Source of the DNA: Jiulongibacter sp.
Lineage (GTDB): Bacteria; Bacteroidota; Bacteroidia; Cytophagales; Spirosomataceae
DNA length: 42,489 nucleotides
Assembly: GCA_024645245.1 (NCBI GenBank)
Contig: JAHEBN010000013.1
Coordinates: 1-42,489 of the forward strand
Direction of reading: 5' to 3'
In this document: piece by piece, positions 33,230 to 41,700 of the stretch
How positions within the stretch are numbered: position 1 is the stretch's first letter
Layout: every line of letters starts with the position of its first letter
The notes under the pieces: generated by a model
The model's database searches: none
What the model was told of the DNA's origin: nothing
Seen by the model: only the letters and a program-made list of their open reading frames with translations
Program-made: the position numbers and the translations under genes

Positions 33230-34054
33230 TTAATTCAGACTTTGCAAAGTATTTACAACTTCCTGACGCAATACTTCATCCAAAGGTAGTTTTAGAACCA
33301 TCTCCAGGTTTTTCTTTGCATTCTCTTTATCACCCAATTCAATTTGGGCGAATGCCAAACCTATTATTGCATTCACATTTCCAGGATCCAGTTTTAAAAC
33401 TTCCTGAAACCTCGCAAGGGCTTTATCATTTTGGCCAGATTGCAAGGACAGCCCACCCATACTCATCAAAGCTGGCACATAGGAGGGGTTATCGGCTAAT
33501 ACCTGACGTAACATCATTATTGCTTGCATAGGCGAGTCTGATGTAACATAAGTCATTGCTGTATTTGTTCTTGCATGTAAATCCGAAGGAATTAAATTTA
33601 AAACCTTTCCATACATATCCCTGGTTTTCTCAGCCAATTCTTCCCTGTCGACCGGGTTCAGGCTAAGCGAAAATGCTTGAAAGTATAAATCTGCAGAAAG
33701 GCTCATATCTTTAGGTGAACCCGTAATTACGGATTTTTTCTCCGCATAATACGCTGCACTATCGTAGATGTTTTCAGCGGCATATAATTCACTAAGAATC
33801 ATTAAAACTTCTGAATTCTCTTCTTGATTCCTAATCAGTGCCTTTAGTGAATCTGCCTTGATTTTATTTTTTAAGCTTAATTGAGGTGAATGTGTTCCCT
33901 CATTGTTTGACGTGGAATTCGAATTTTCTACTACTTCAGCCGAATTGAGTCCTGAATCTTTGTCATTTACTACCGTTTTAGGTAGGGAATATAATATACC
34001 CGCAAGTATAACTCCCACACCTAAAACAATAGACAAATGTAAGTTTGACTTCAA
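33230..34054 (-). CDS. membrane-anchored TPR protein
   Basis: This is a 274-residue protein with one N-terminal membrane helix (about residues 6-24, HLSIVLGVGVILAGILY), a Ser/Asn-rich linker, and tetratricopeptide repeats from about residue 60 to the end. The repeats are clear in LIPSDLHARTNTAMTYVTSD, NPSYVPALMSMGGLSLQSGQ and LDPGNVNAIIGLAFAQIELG. It probably scaffolds a protein assembly on the periplasmic side of the inner membrane; partners are unknown. It is 11 bp downstream of the HU gene and is followed by the mS38-like gene and rng, an order I believe recurs in the phylum. Confidence 0.85.
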   Translation of the reverse strand: MKSNLHLSIVLGVGVILAGILYSLPKTVVNDKDSGLNSAEVVENSNSTSNNEGTHSPQLSLKNKIKADSLKALIRNQEENSEVLMILSELYAAENIYDSAAYYAEKKSVITGSPKDMSLSADLYFQAFSLSLNPVDREELAEKTRDMYGKVLNLIPSDLHARTNTAMTYVTSDSPMQAIMMLRQVLADNPSYVPALMSMGGLSLQSGQNDKALARFQEVLKLDPGNVNAIIGLAFAQIELGDKENAKKNLEMVLKLPLDEVLRQEVVNTLQSLN

Positions 34055-34065
34055 AATTGTAGGAA

Positions 34066-34350
34066 TTATTTCACCTGACCTTTGATCAGGTCTACAAATT
34101 CTTTAGAAGGTTTAAAACTAGGTACGTAATGCTCCGGAACAGTTACTGTAGTTTGCTTAGATATATTCCTGGCTTTCTTTGCGGCTCTTTTTTTGTTTAC
34201 AAAACTACCGAATCCACGAATATACAGTGCTTCCCCTTCTCCAAGGGTGTCTTTCACTGTAACAAAAAAGGCCTCTAATGTGGTAGACACACTGGCCTTG
34301 TCAACTCCTGTCTTATCAGCTATTGCTGCAATTGCTTCTGCTTTTGTCAC
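34066..34350 (-). CDS. HU/IHF-family DNA-binding protein
   Basis: This is a 94-residue histone-like protein that bends and compacts DNA. It shows TKAEAIAAIADKTGVDKASV at the N-terminus, then GEGEALYIRGFGSFVNKKRA in the beta saddle, and RNISKQTTVTVPEHYVPSF for the DNA-binding arm and proline, followed by KPSKEFVDLI. I choose the GTG at 34350 as start because the family begins exactly there. An in-frame ATG further upstream would add 31 residues unlike HU. It is the first gene of the minus-strand unit, with a good promoter candidate just upstream. Confidence 0.92.
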   Translation of the reverse strand: MTKAEAIAAIADKTGVDKASVSTTLEAFFVTVKDTLGEGEALYIRGFGSFVNKKRAAKKARNISKQTTVTVPEHYVPSFKPSKEFVDLIKGQVK

Positions 34351-34411
34351 GTTTATTGAATTATAAGTTTGAAATTTGAATGCTAAATCGATTGGTTCCC
34401 CTAAGGGACTG

Positions 34412-34444
34412 CAAAGATAATTTAAACCTTTACAAGATGGCAAG
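34412..34444 (-). promoter_or_regulatory. candidate promoter of the HU gene
   Basis: Read on the minus strand: CTTG at 34444-34441, 21 bp, then TATCTTTG at 34419-34412, an exact TAnnTTTG. This predicts a leader of about 55 nt before the GTG start. Confidence 0.5.
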
Positions 34445-34531
34445 TAATTGAATATTTTTTTTCGGTAAAATATTAGCTATTAGTAAGTTACATTTACAAT
34501 TCCAAATAATATATAAATAATTTCTTAAATT

Positions 34532-35569
34532 ATGCTTCTAAATGAATTAATTCAATGGTATAAAACAAATAAAAGAGACCTCCCATGGCGAAAAACAACT
34601 AATCCTTACTTTATCTGGATTTCTGAAATAATGCTACAACAGACCCGAGTTGAGCAAGCCAAACCTTATTATTTCAACTTTCTCAATGAATTTCCTACGA
34701 TTCAGGATTTGGCATTTGCCCCAAGTGATAAATTAATGCGGGTATGGCAAGGGTTAGGTTATTACAGCCGAGCCAGAAATATGCAGGCAGCAGCCAATCA
34801 GATTTTGAGCGAATTTCAGGGAGAATTTCCTAAAGATTTTGACTCACTATTGAAAATAAAAGGAATTGGCCCATATACAGCTGCCGCGGTTTCTTCGATT
34901 GCATTTGGTGAAAAATCAGCAGTGGTTGATGGAAATGTGTATCGTGTACTAAGCAGGTATTTTGCTATTAGTACACCAATTGACTCTAATGCTGGTAAAA
35001 AGGAATTCTATCAACTTGCCAATGAAATTATATCAGAAAGTGACGCCGGAATATATAATCAGGCTATTATGGAGTTGGGAGCAGTAATTTGCAAACCCAG
35101 AAACCCCGATTGCACGATTTGTCCTGTAAGAAATAATTGTTTGGCATTTGCAAAAAACAATCAAGGATGCTTTCCTGTTAAAACGACTAAAACAAAAACC
35201 CGGGAAAGGTTTCTCAATTATCTTGTTTTGGAAATGGAGAATACTTTTTACGTACAGAAAAGAGCTAAAAATGACGTGTTAAAAGATTTATATGAGTTCT
35301 ATTTAATAGAAACAGATAATCCTGTGCAGAATATTGATGATTTGTCTGGAATGTTTCCGGAGTGGCTTAATAATAAAAATGTACTATTAAAAAGTGAGTC
35401 TCACTTAACCCATATTCTAAGCCATCAAAAATTACAGGCTCATTTTTTCCATCTTATAATTAAGCAAAAAAACAATTTACCCGGGCAATATGTCACACTT
35501 GAAAAACTTTTTCAATTACCTAAACCCAGAATGATAGAAAAATTTGTAACGATTAATCTTAAATTGTAA
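34532..35569 (+). CDS. mutY: A/G-specific adenine glycosylase
   Basis: This 345-residue DNA repair enzyme removes adenine mispaired with 8-oxoguanine. It shows the catalytic glutamate helix SEIMLQQTRVEQA, the helix-hairpin-helix LLKIKGIGPYTAAAVSSIAF (about residues 108-127) and the aspartate in VVDGNVYRVLSRYF. The four iron-sulfur cysteines are in CKPRNPDCTICPVRNNC. A shorter NUDIX-like C-terminal domain for recognising 8-oxoG follows (residues about 225-345). The start is ATG. It diverges from the HU gene and leads into ssb with 26 bp between. Confidence 0.95.
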   Translation: MLLNELIQWYKTNKRDLPWRKTTNPYFIWISEIMLQQTRVEQAKPYYFNFLNEFPTIQDLAFAPSDKLMRVWQGLGYYSRARNMQAAANQILSEFQGEFPKDFDSLLKIKGIGPYTAAAVSSIAFGEKSAVVDGNVYRVLSRYFAISTPIDSNAGKKEFYQLANEIISESDAGIYNQAIMELGAVICKPRNPDCTICPVRNNCLAFAKNNQGCFPVKTTKTKTRERFLNYLVLEMENTFYVQKRAKNDVLKDLYEFYLIETDNPVQNIDDLSGMFPEWLNNKNVLLKSESHLTHILSHQKLQAHFFHLIIKQKNNLPGQYVTLEKLFQLPKPRMIEKFVTINLKL

Positions 35570-35574
35570 TTTTA
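35543..35574 (+). promoter_or_regulatory. candidate promoter of ssb within the mutY end
   Basis: TTTG at 35543-35546, 20 bp, then TAATTTTA at 35567-35574, one mismatch from TAnnTTTG. It overlaps the last codons of mutY and would allow ssb expression apart from mutY. Confidence 0.35.
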
Positions 35575-35595
35575 GAAACCCGAAAATTTAAAAAT

Positions 35596-36063
35596 ATGGC
35601 TGCACTTAATAAAGTTTTGTTAATTGGTAATGTAGGGGGTGATCCTGAAATCAGAACACTGCCAAGTGGATCAAAGGTTGCAAACTTTTCACTTGCGACT
35701 TCGGAGAGCTATACTGATCGGACTGGTCAAAAGCAAACACAAACCGAATGGCATAAGATAGAGTTGTGGGATGCATTAGCGAATATTGCTGAACAATATG
35801 TTAAAAAAGGAGATTCCCTGTATATTGAAGGTAAAATCAGAAATGAAAAATGGACTGATCAAAGTGGCGTGGAAAGAAGTGGAATAAGAATAAGGGGATT
35901 GGCAATGCAAATGCTTAGCGGAGCCAATAGAAACGAAGGCAATTTTACATCTGAAAATACGAGTGGTAATAATTATCAGTCAAATGCAGCACCTCAAAAA
36001 AGTACACAAGAAGTACCTGCACCTATTGCAATGAATACTGAAGAAGACGATCTGCCATTCTAA
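35596..36063 (+). CDS. ssb: single-stranded DNA-binding protein
   Basis: This is a 155-residue SSB that coats single-stranded DNA in replication and repair. The OB-fold starts ALNKVLLIGNVGGDPEIRTL and runs to about residue 110 (KIELWDALANIAEQYVKKGD, LYIEGKIRNEKW, GIRIRGLAMQML). A flexible N/Q/S-rich linker follows. The acidic tip EEDDLPF, which recruits partner proteins, closes the protein. Its stop codon directly abuts the stop of the convergent OmpA-type gene: no base separates the two. Confidence 0.96.
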   Translation: MAALNKVLLIGNVGGDPEIRTLPSGSKVANFSLATSESYTDRTGQKQTQTEWHKIELWDALANIAEQYVKKGDSLYIEGKIRNEKWTDQSGVERSGIRIRGLAMQMLSGANRNEGNFTSENTSGNNYQSNAAPQKSTQEVPAPIAMNTEEDDLPF

Positions 36064-38601
36064 TCAGATCTTTTCAATTTGTAGAATTTTAAATTCCGTA
36101 CGACGGTTACGCTGGTGTTCGGCTTCAGTACACTGTACGCCGTCACTACAATTATTTACAGGCTGTGTTTCACCTTTTCCAATAGCTTTAATCCTGGATC
36201 TGCTTATTCCTTTTTTGACCAGATAATTTTCGACCTCGAGTGCACGTCTTTGTGACAAAAGCATGTTATCCTGAGCATTGCCGCGTGTATCAGTATGTGA
36301 ATATATTTCAATAATCATATTAGGGTATCTCTCTAATACCCCTACTAACTTGTCCAGCTCGAGGGCTATTAGTCCTTTAATTTTATACTCATCTGAGTTA
36401 TAATAAATGTTATCCAATTTTACCACATCACCAACCTTGTACAGTTTGGTATCAAATAAAGAACCGGTAAGACTTGCATTACTTTTGACTTTTACCTTTT
36501 TACCAAAAAGTTTTTTATCATAGCTTTTCTCTATGAGCTCAAAACTAGTGGCAAAATCATCTTTTATGGCTACAAGCTCATAATCGCATTCAGGATCTCT
36601 GTCAAACTCATATGAGCCGTCTTTTTTGGAATACTTTTCCTGTACTTGTCCTGTACATTTATTAATGAATCTTATTTTTACACCACCAACCGGCTCATTG
36701 TTTTCTCCTCCCGAGATAACTCCTTTAAAAATTTTCAAATTGGTATTATCACGTTTTTGAATCAAGACCCTTTTAAGTTCGGGTTCATTCTCGCTACTTT
36801 TATCTTTATTTTCTGGTATTACCGCTTGAATTGGTTCAAGTAATATTTCTAAAATAGAAGGTTCAAAGTCAGAAGCATCTTTATTGGAATAGAATTTCTT
36901 AACAGGCAAAAATTTATCCGAGTTAAGATAGAAATAATATTCATTATCAGCAGGCAAACATAGCTTTATGCTTCCATTATTGTTAGTTGTAGCACTTTCT
37001 GATATGGCCGGTTTTTCAATATTTGTGTATTGAAAAGAAGTAGCGGCAATTGCCTCTCCAGTTGCCTGATTTTTAAACGAAACTATTAAATCACGGCAAC
37101 CATATTTGGTACCGTTACGCGTAAAACGATATATATCGTCGTCGCTTCCTCCTCTTTTTCTATTGCTGCTGAAATAACCACTAGACCTATCGCCATCCGT
37201 AATTATTCCAAAATCATCCCTGTTAGAATTAAGAGGTGCCCCCAGGTTCCTTATTTTGCCATTTGGCATAAAGGTTGATTGATCAATATCAATATAAAAA
37301 ATATCGAGGTCACCTAAACCAGGATGTACATCAGACGAAAAATAAAGATTCCCTGAATCATCTACAAAAGGAAACATTTCATTTCCCTGAGTATTTACCG
37401 ACCCTCCAAGATTTTGAGGTGGTGACCATGCCCCATTTTTATATTTTGATAAATATATATCTGTACCTCCAAAACCTCCGGGCATGTCTGAAACAAAATA
37501 TAAAACTTTGTCATCTTTGGATACTGTGGGATGACCAGTAGAGTATTCAGAACTGTTGTATGGAAACTCTTTGATATTACCCCAATCCTTTTCTTTTTTT
37601 TCAGCAATGTACAGATGTAATCTATTGATTTCATCTTTTTTATTTCCAAAAATGCCAGGACCTGAAAGGCTGTTTCGGGTAAAAATAATTTTGGTGTTTT
37701 TATCAAAAAAAGCACAGGGACCTTCATGATATTTACTGTTCAGATTTTTGCTGAAGCTGCGTGTTTCAACACTTGCAGTTTCTTCATAGTTTTTACTCCC
37801 GTTAATAAAATCACTCCCCTGATGTGCTATGGTTTGAGCATCATTTGCGGTGGGTGGAGTATAATAATCGGAGCCCAATTTAGACCGAACTGATTTTTTA
37901 TTGGAATCCTGATTACCTGATTGAGATGTACTAACGGATGCCGCTTCACTTTTAGGACTGATTAATTTAATATCTTCTAAAAAGTATAAATCAAGAAAAG
38001 ATGAATTATCCCAACTGAATACTCTTTTAATTGCTGAATTTTTTGGCCGTCCTGAAACAAAAACCAGACCATCAGCATAGTAAGTTGGGCTGAAATCGGC
38101 ACTACTTGTATTGATTCCAATATATTCGAGCATATAACTGCTGCTGTTCCGTGTGAGTGCATCAAGATTAGGATAAAGCTTCAAAAAGTTTTCAGCTCGT
38201 CTATCCTGTTCCTGCAAATCATTATACTTTTTCCACTGAACAGCTGCTTCCTGCCTTTTACCATTTGAAGTTAAAACTTGAGCATATTTCAGATATGCTT
38301 TTAATTCATCTCCTTTAAGAAGGGGAGATTCTTTCAGAACCAGACTAAATATTCTTTCTGCATTTTCAAAATCTTTGACTAAATAATATGCTTCAGCCAG
38401 TTTCAATTGGATATTATTTGATTGTTCAACAGTCAAAGATTTATCCTTAGTAAGTATATCCTGATAAGTTTCAATGGCCTCAACATAGGCCATCTTCTTA
38501 AAGGCATCATCAGCTTTTTGCTGCAGTTTGCTGACGCTTTGTGCTTTTGCAGTAGTACAAAAGCATAGCAGTAGCAATATGATTACCTTTTTTAAGTGCA
38601 T
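36064..38601 (-). CDS. TPR/PD40/OmpA-domain envelope protein, PorE-like layout
   Basis: This is an 845-residue exported protein. After a signal peptide (1-21, cleavage near AKAQ) come TPR-like helices (about 24-130), then a propeller-like region with PD40-type repeats (about 160-490; for instance VLYFVSDMPGGFGGTDIYLS, LYFSSDVHPGLGDLDIFYID, GYFSSNRKRGGSDDDIYRF). Two carboxypeptidase-regulatory-like beta domains follow (near 500-590 and 630-700). Last is an OmpA peptidoglycan-binding domain (about 723-845, IEIYSHTDTRGNAQDN, LSQRRALEVENYLVKKGISR, HQRNRRTEF). This is the layout of the T9SS component PorE and of OmpA partners of surface adhesins. It lies directly downstream of such an adhesin. No lipobox is clear. 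Confidence 0.88.
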   Translation of the reverse strand: MHLKKVIILLLLCFCTTAKAQSVSKLQQKADDAFKKMAYVEAIETYQDILTKDKSLTVEQSNNIQLKLAEAYYLVKDFENAERIFSLVLKESPLLKGDELKAYLKYAQVLTSNGKRQEAAVQWKKYNDLQEQDRRAENFLKLYPNLDALTRNSSSYMLEYIGINTSSADFSPTYYADGLVFVSGRPKNSAIKRVFSWDNSSFLDLYFLEDIKLISPKSEAASVSTSQSGNQDSNKKSVRSKLGSDYYTPPTANDAQTIAHQGSDFINGSKNYEETASVETRSFSKNLNSKYHEGPCAFFDKNTKIIFTRNSLSGPGIFGNKKDEINRLHLYIAEKKEKDWGNIKEFPYNSSEYSTGHPTVSKDDKVLYFVSDMPGGFGGTDIYLSKYKNGAWSPPQNLGGSVNTQGNEMFPFVDDSGNLYFSSDVHPGLGDLDIFYIDIDQSTFMPNGKIRNLGAPLNSNRDDFGIITDGDRSSGYFSSNRKRGGSDDDIYRFTRNGTKYGCRDLIVSFKNQATGEAIAATSFQYTNIEKPAISESATTNNNGSIKLCLPADNEYYFYLNSDKFLPVKKFYSNKDASDFEPSILEILLEPIQAVIPENKDKSSENEPELKRVLIQKRDNTNLKIFKGVISGGENNEPVGGVKIRFINKCTGQVQEKYSKKDGSYEFDRDPECDYELVAIKDDFATSFELIEKSYDKKLFGKKVKVKSNASLTGSLFDTKLYKVGDVVKLDNIYYNSDEYKIKGLIALELDKLVGVLERYPNMIIEIYSHTDTRGNAQDNMLLSQRRALEVENYLVKKGISRSRIKAIGKGETQPVNNCSDGVQCTEAEHQRNRRTEFKILQIEKI

Positions 38602-38673
38602 TATAATGGATTGGGTATTATAAACAACGAATTAATTAGCAAATATCATGCCTTTCAATAATTCTGTTTTAAT

Positions 38674-38711
38674 AATAAAGCCATAATCCCAAACAGGATT
38701 ATGGCTTTATT
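38674..38711 (-). terminator. strong hairpin after the adhesin gene
   Basis: AATAAAGCCATAATCC and GGATTATGGCTTTATT form a perfect 16-bp inverted repeat around a 6-nt loop, 9 bp after the adhesin stop. On the minus strand it is followed by ATTAAAA rather than a clean T run. It may end most adhesin transcripts or stabilise their 3' ends. Confidence 0.6.
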
Positions 38712-38719
38712 TGTCATTC

Positions 38720-41700
38720 TTATCTTGCAACCGTAATGAAGCTAACCAAAGGTTTTGGACTTGCGGTTGTTTTTATCGAGTAGAAATAAGTGCCATCCGG
38801 TACATAATCCTGTCCTCCGAATCTGATTCCCTGATTAGATTTACCATCCCATTTAAACACTTTACTAGCCGGATTCATATTTTCGGGTTTCCATACCAAA
38901 TGTCCCCAACGGTTATAAATTTCGAATGATTCGATTACAACTCCATTAGGTATTTGAACTAATAATTCATCATTCAGATCATCACCATTTGGCGAGAATC
39001 CTTCTGGAACAATTACATCGCCACCGGTTGATAATGGTATCCTGATAGATGTTGGAGAATTGACTCCGATCTTAATTTCATTTCCGTTATTAGATGAATC
39101 ACTCACTACAGTATTACCAGCCAAACCTTGAGCCAGAATTGAATTAAAGTAAGGACCACTATTGCCTTCGTGATATAATCTTACGGTAAAGAAAACTGTA
39201 TCAGCTTGTGCTACTTCTAAAACACAGGTAGAATCAGAAACCAACAGGTTATTATCCAACTTGCCATCAAAGCTTTCATTTACTTTAAGTTTACCATTAT
39301 CATTGGTAGTAGGAGTTCCTATAATTGTATATTGTAATGAATCACTGAATACATAGATAAGACTATCTATCAATTGAACATTAGTTAACTTAACCGCTCC
39401 AACGTTTTTAACGATGGTTTTATAAGTAATATCATAGCTCATCGCATCATTTTCAACGCTATCAACAATGCTTAAAGCCACAGCAATAGCACCGAAATTT
39501 GGTATAGGGTTAAGATTAAATATAATTGGCGAAGGCTCATCATTATTCGTTGGATCACCATCAAAATCCGGATCCGCATTTATTCCATTAGTTGAAATAT
39601 CATGACACGCGGCGTCATCACCGGCGTACACCTCTGCAACATTAAAGAACAAGTCAGTATTGGCATTGGTCAAATCAACTTTTACTTTGAATTTTATAGC
39701 AAGTTTTTCACCAACTTTCAAAGTACTCAATGTATCAACTAATAAATAAATTTGATTTGTTCTTCCTGTGTAGGCAGTATTGGCTTTTAATCCACCTTCT
39801 GCTTCAACAGTAATCACATCATCCTGTATAACAGCCCCATTTCCAAAAGCTCTGTCCAGATCATCTGTCACATTTATATTGGTGATGTCAATTCCACCCA
39901 TATTGGTAAGATAGATAGTAAATGGCACTTCAAACTTCTGCTCTCCGATAAGTACTGCTTCTCCACAAACTTTGCTGATACCAATCATTGCAGTATCCAA
40001 CGGATCATTTATCACGAACTCACTGATATTATTAGCTAATTTGTTATCAATCTGATCAATTTTATACAGTTCAGCTTTATTTACAATTTTACCTGCACCT
40101 GTTACCTTGGTGATATAATTAAACACAATACTATCACCTGTTTTCAAGGTATCAATGTTTATAAATACAGTTCCATTGTTATAATCAGCATTTGAACTAG
40201 CATCCTTAAACTCAAGACCATCAGGAAGGATATCTCTAACAGATATGCCACTAGCCAAATTAGTTCCGATATTTTTAACCGTTACCTGATAATTTGCATC
40301 CTGACCCACAGGAACATGTATGCTCGAACCTATTTTGGTTACACTTAAGTCAACATATTGATCTGGATTTGGGGTAATTCCATCTTCTCCGCAATCTGTA
40401 ATTATAACCTTAACACTAGCCGCATTGCTTATACATGAAATATCGCTTCTTTCGAATACGTAATAAACTCCGGCTCCTGTCATACCTGGTGAAGTGATCA
40501 AAGCCGAATTTGGAGAATTACTTGCATGGAATTCGAAAATACCACCTGAACTAGATACTGCACCCATAATAGCCCCATTTAAATCAACTGTTTCAAATGG
40601 ACAAACATTTGTTAATTCAGCAATCACTGTTGGAGTTGAAGGTGTCTTACCAACTACAATTGAAATTTCATTGGAAACTTCGCTTTCACATCCACCGCCT
40701 TTTGATTTACATACGGCTGTGTATTTGTATGTGCCTGGTTGAGTAGGCGTAACTTCAATCACACCCCCGACTGTACCATTCGACCAGTTAAGAATTCCCT
40801 GACATCCAGAACCGGTTAATATTGCGGTCTCACCTAAACAAATGCTATGTGTACGACAAGAAATGAACGGTACAGAAGGCGTTCCCACTGTCAGTGAAAG
40901 TGAATCTGCAGATTCGCTAGTGCAAGTTCCAAGTTTACATACGGCAGAATATTTGGTGCTAACCGTTGGCGTAACAATAATATTTGAGCCACTTTCCCCA
41001 TTGGACCATACCACTGTACCTGAACAATTGTAAGCTTTTAATGTAACCGACTCACCTGCACAAATCAGATCTGTACTACACGCCAAGATAGGCCTTGAAG
41101 TATTTCCAACTACTATGGTCATTGCATCTGAAAGAAGGCTTGTACAATTATCTGCCTTACATATTGCCGTATATTTCGTTGTACTGTTTGGAGAAACAGT
41201 TATTGAAGCTGTTTTTTGACCAGATGACCAAATCACCGTACCTGTACAATTAGTCACTGATAAAATTACTTCGCCATCACCACAAATTTCTGTAGTTGAA
41301 GCCGTAATAACAGGTTTTGCTAAATTACATCCTCCACAACCTGTTGTTTTAATTTTTATCAATATCGCTTGAGAAGGACTGCTTGAACCACAGGTGTTGG
41401 TACATGTTGCCGTATATGATCCGGCGGTACTTACTGTTAAAGTATTTCCAGTAGCACCCGTATTCCATGTGACAGTACCATTACATCCTTCAGCAATTAA
41501 AATAGCACTTTCTTGCGAACAAATTTCTGTTTTATCAGCAGATAGAACAGGTGCAGATGTCTGTCCTCCAATAGTAATTACCACTGGCTGTGAAGAAATG
41601 CTCGTTCCACAACTATTTGTGCAAATTGCTGTATAAGAACCTGCTGTTTTTACATAAATAGTATCGCCAACTAAACCATTGCTCCATGTTACAGTACCAC

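Noticed and set aside
33160-33531. A 123-codon plus-strand frame opposite the TPR gene
   Set aside because: Lies on the complement of clear TPR coding sequence and has no recognisable protein features.
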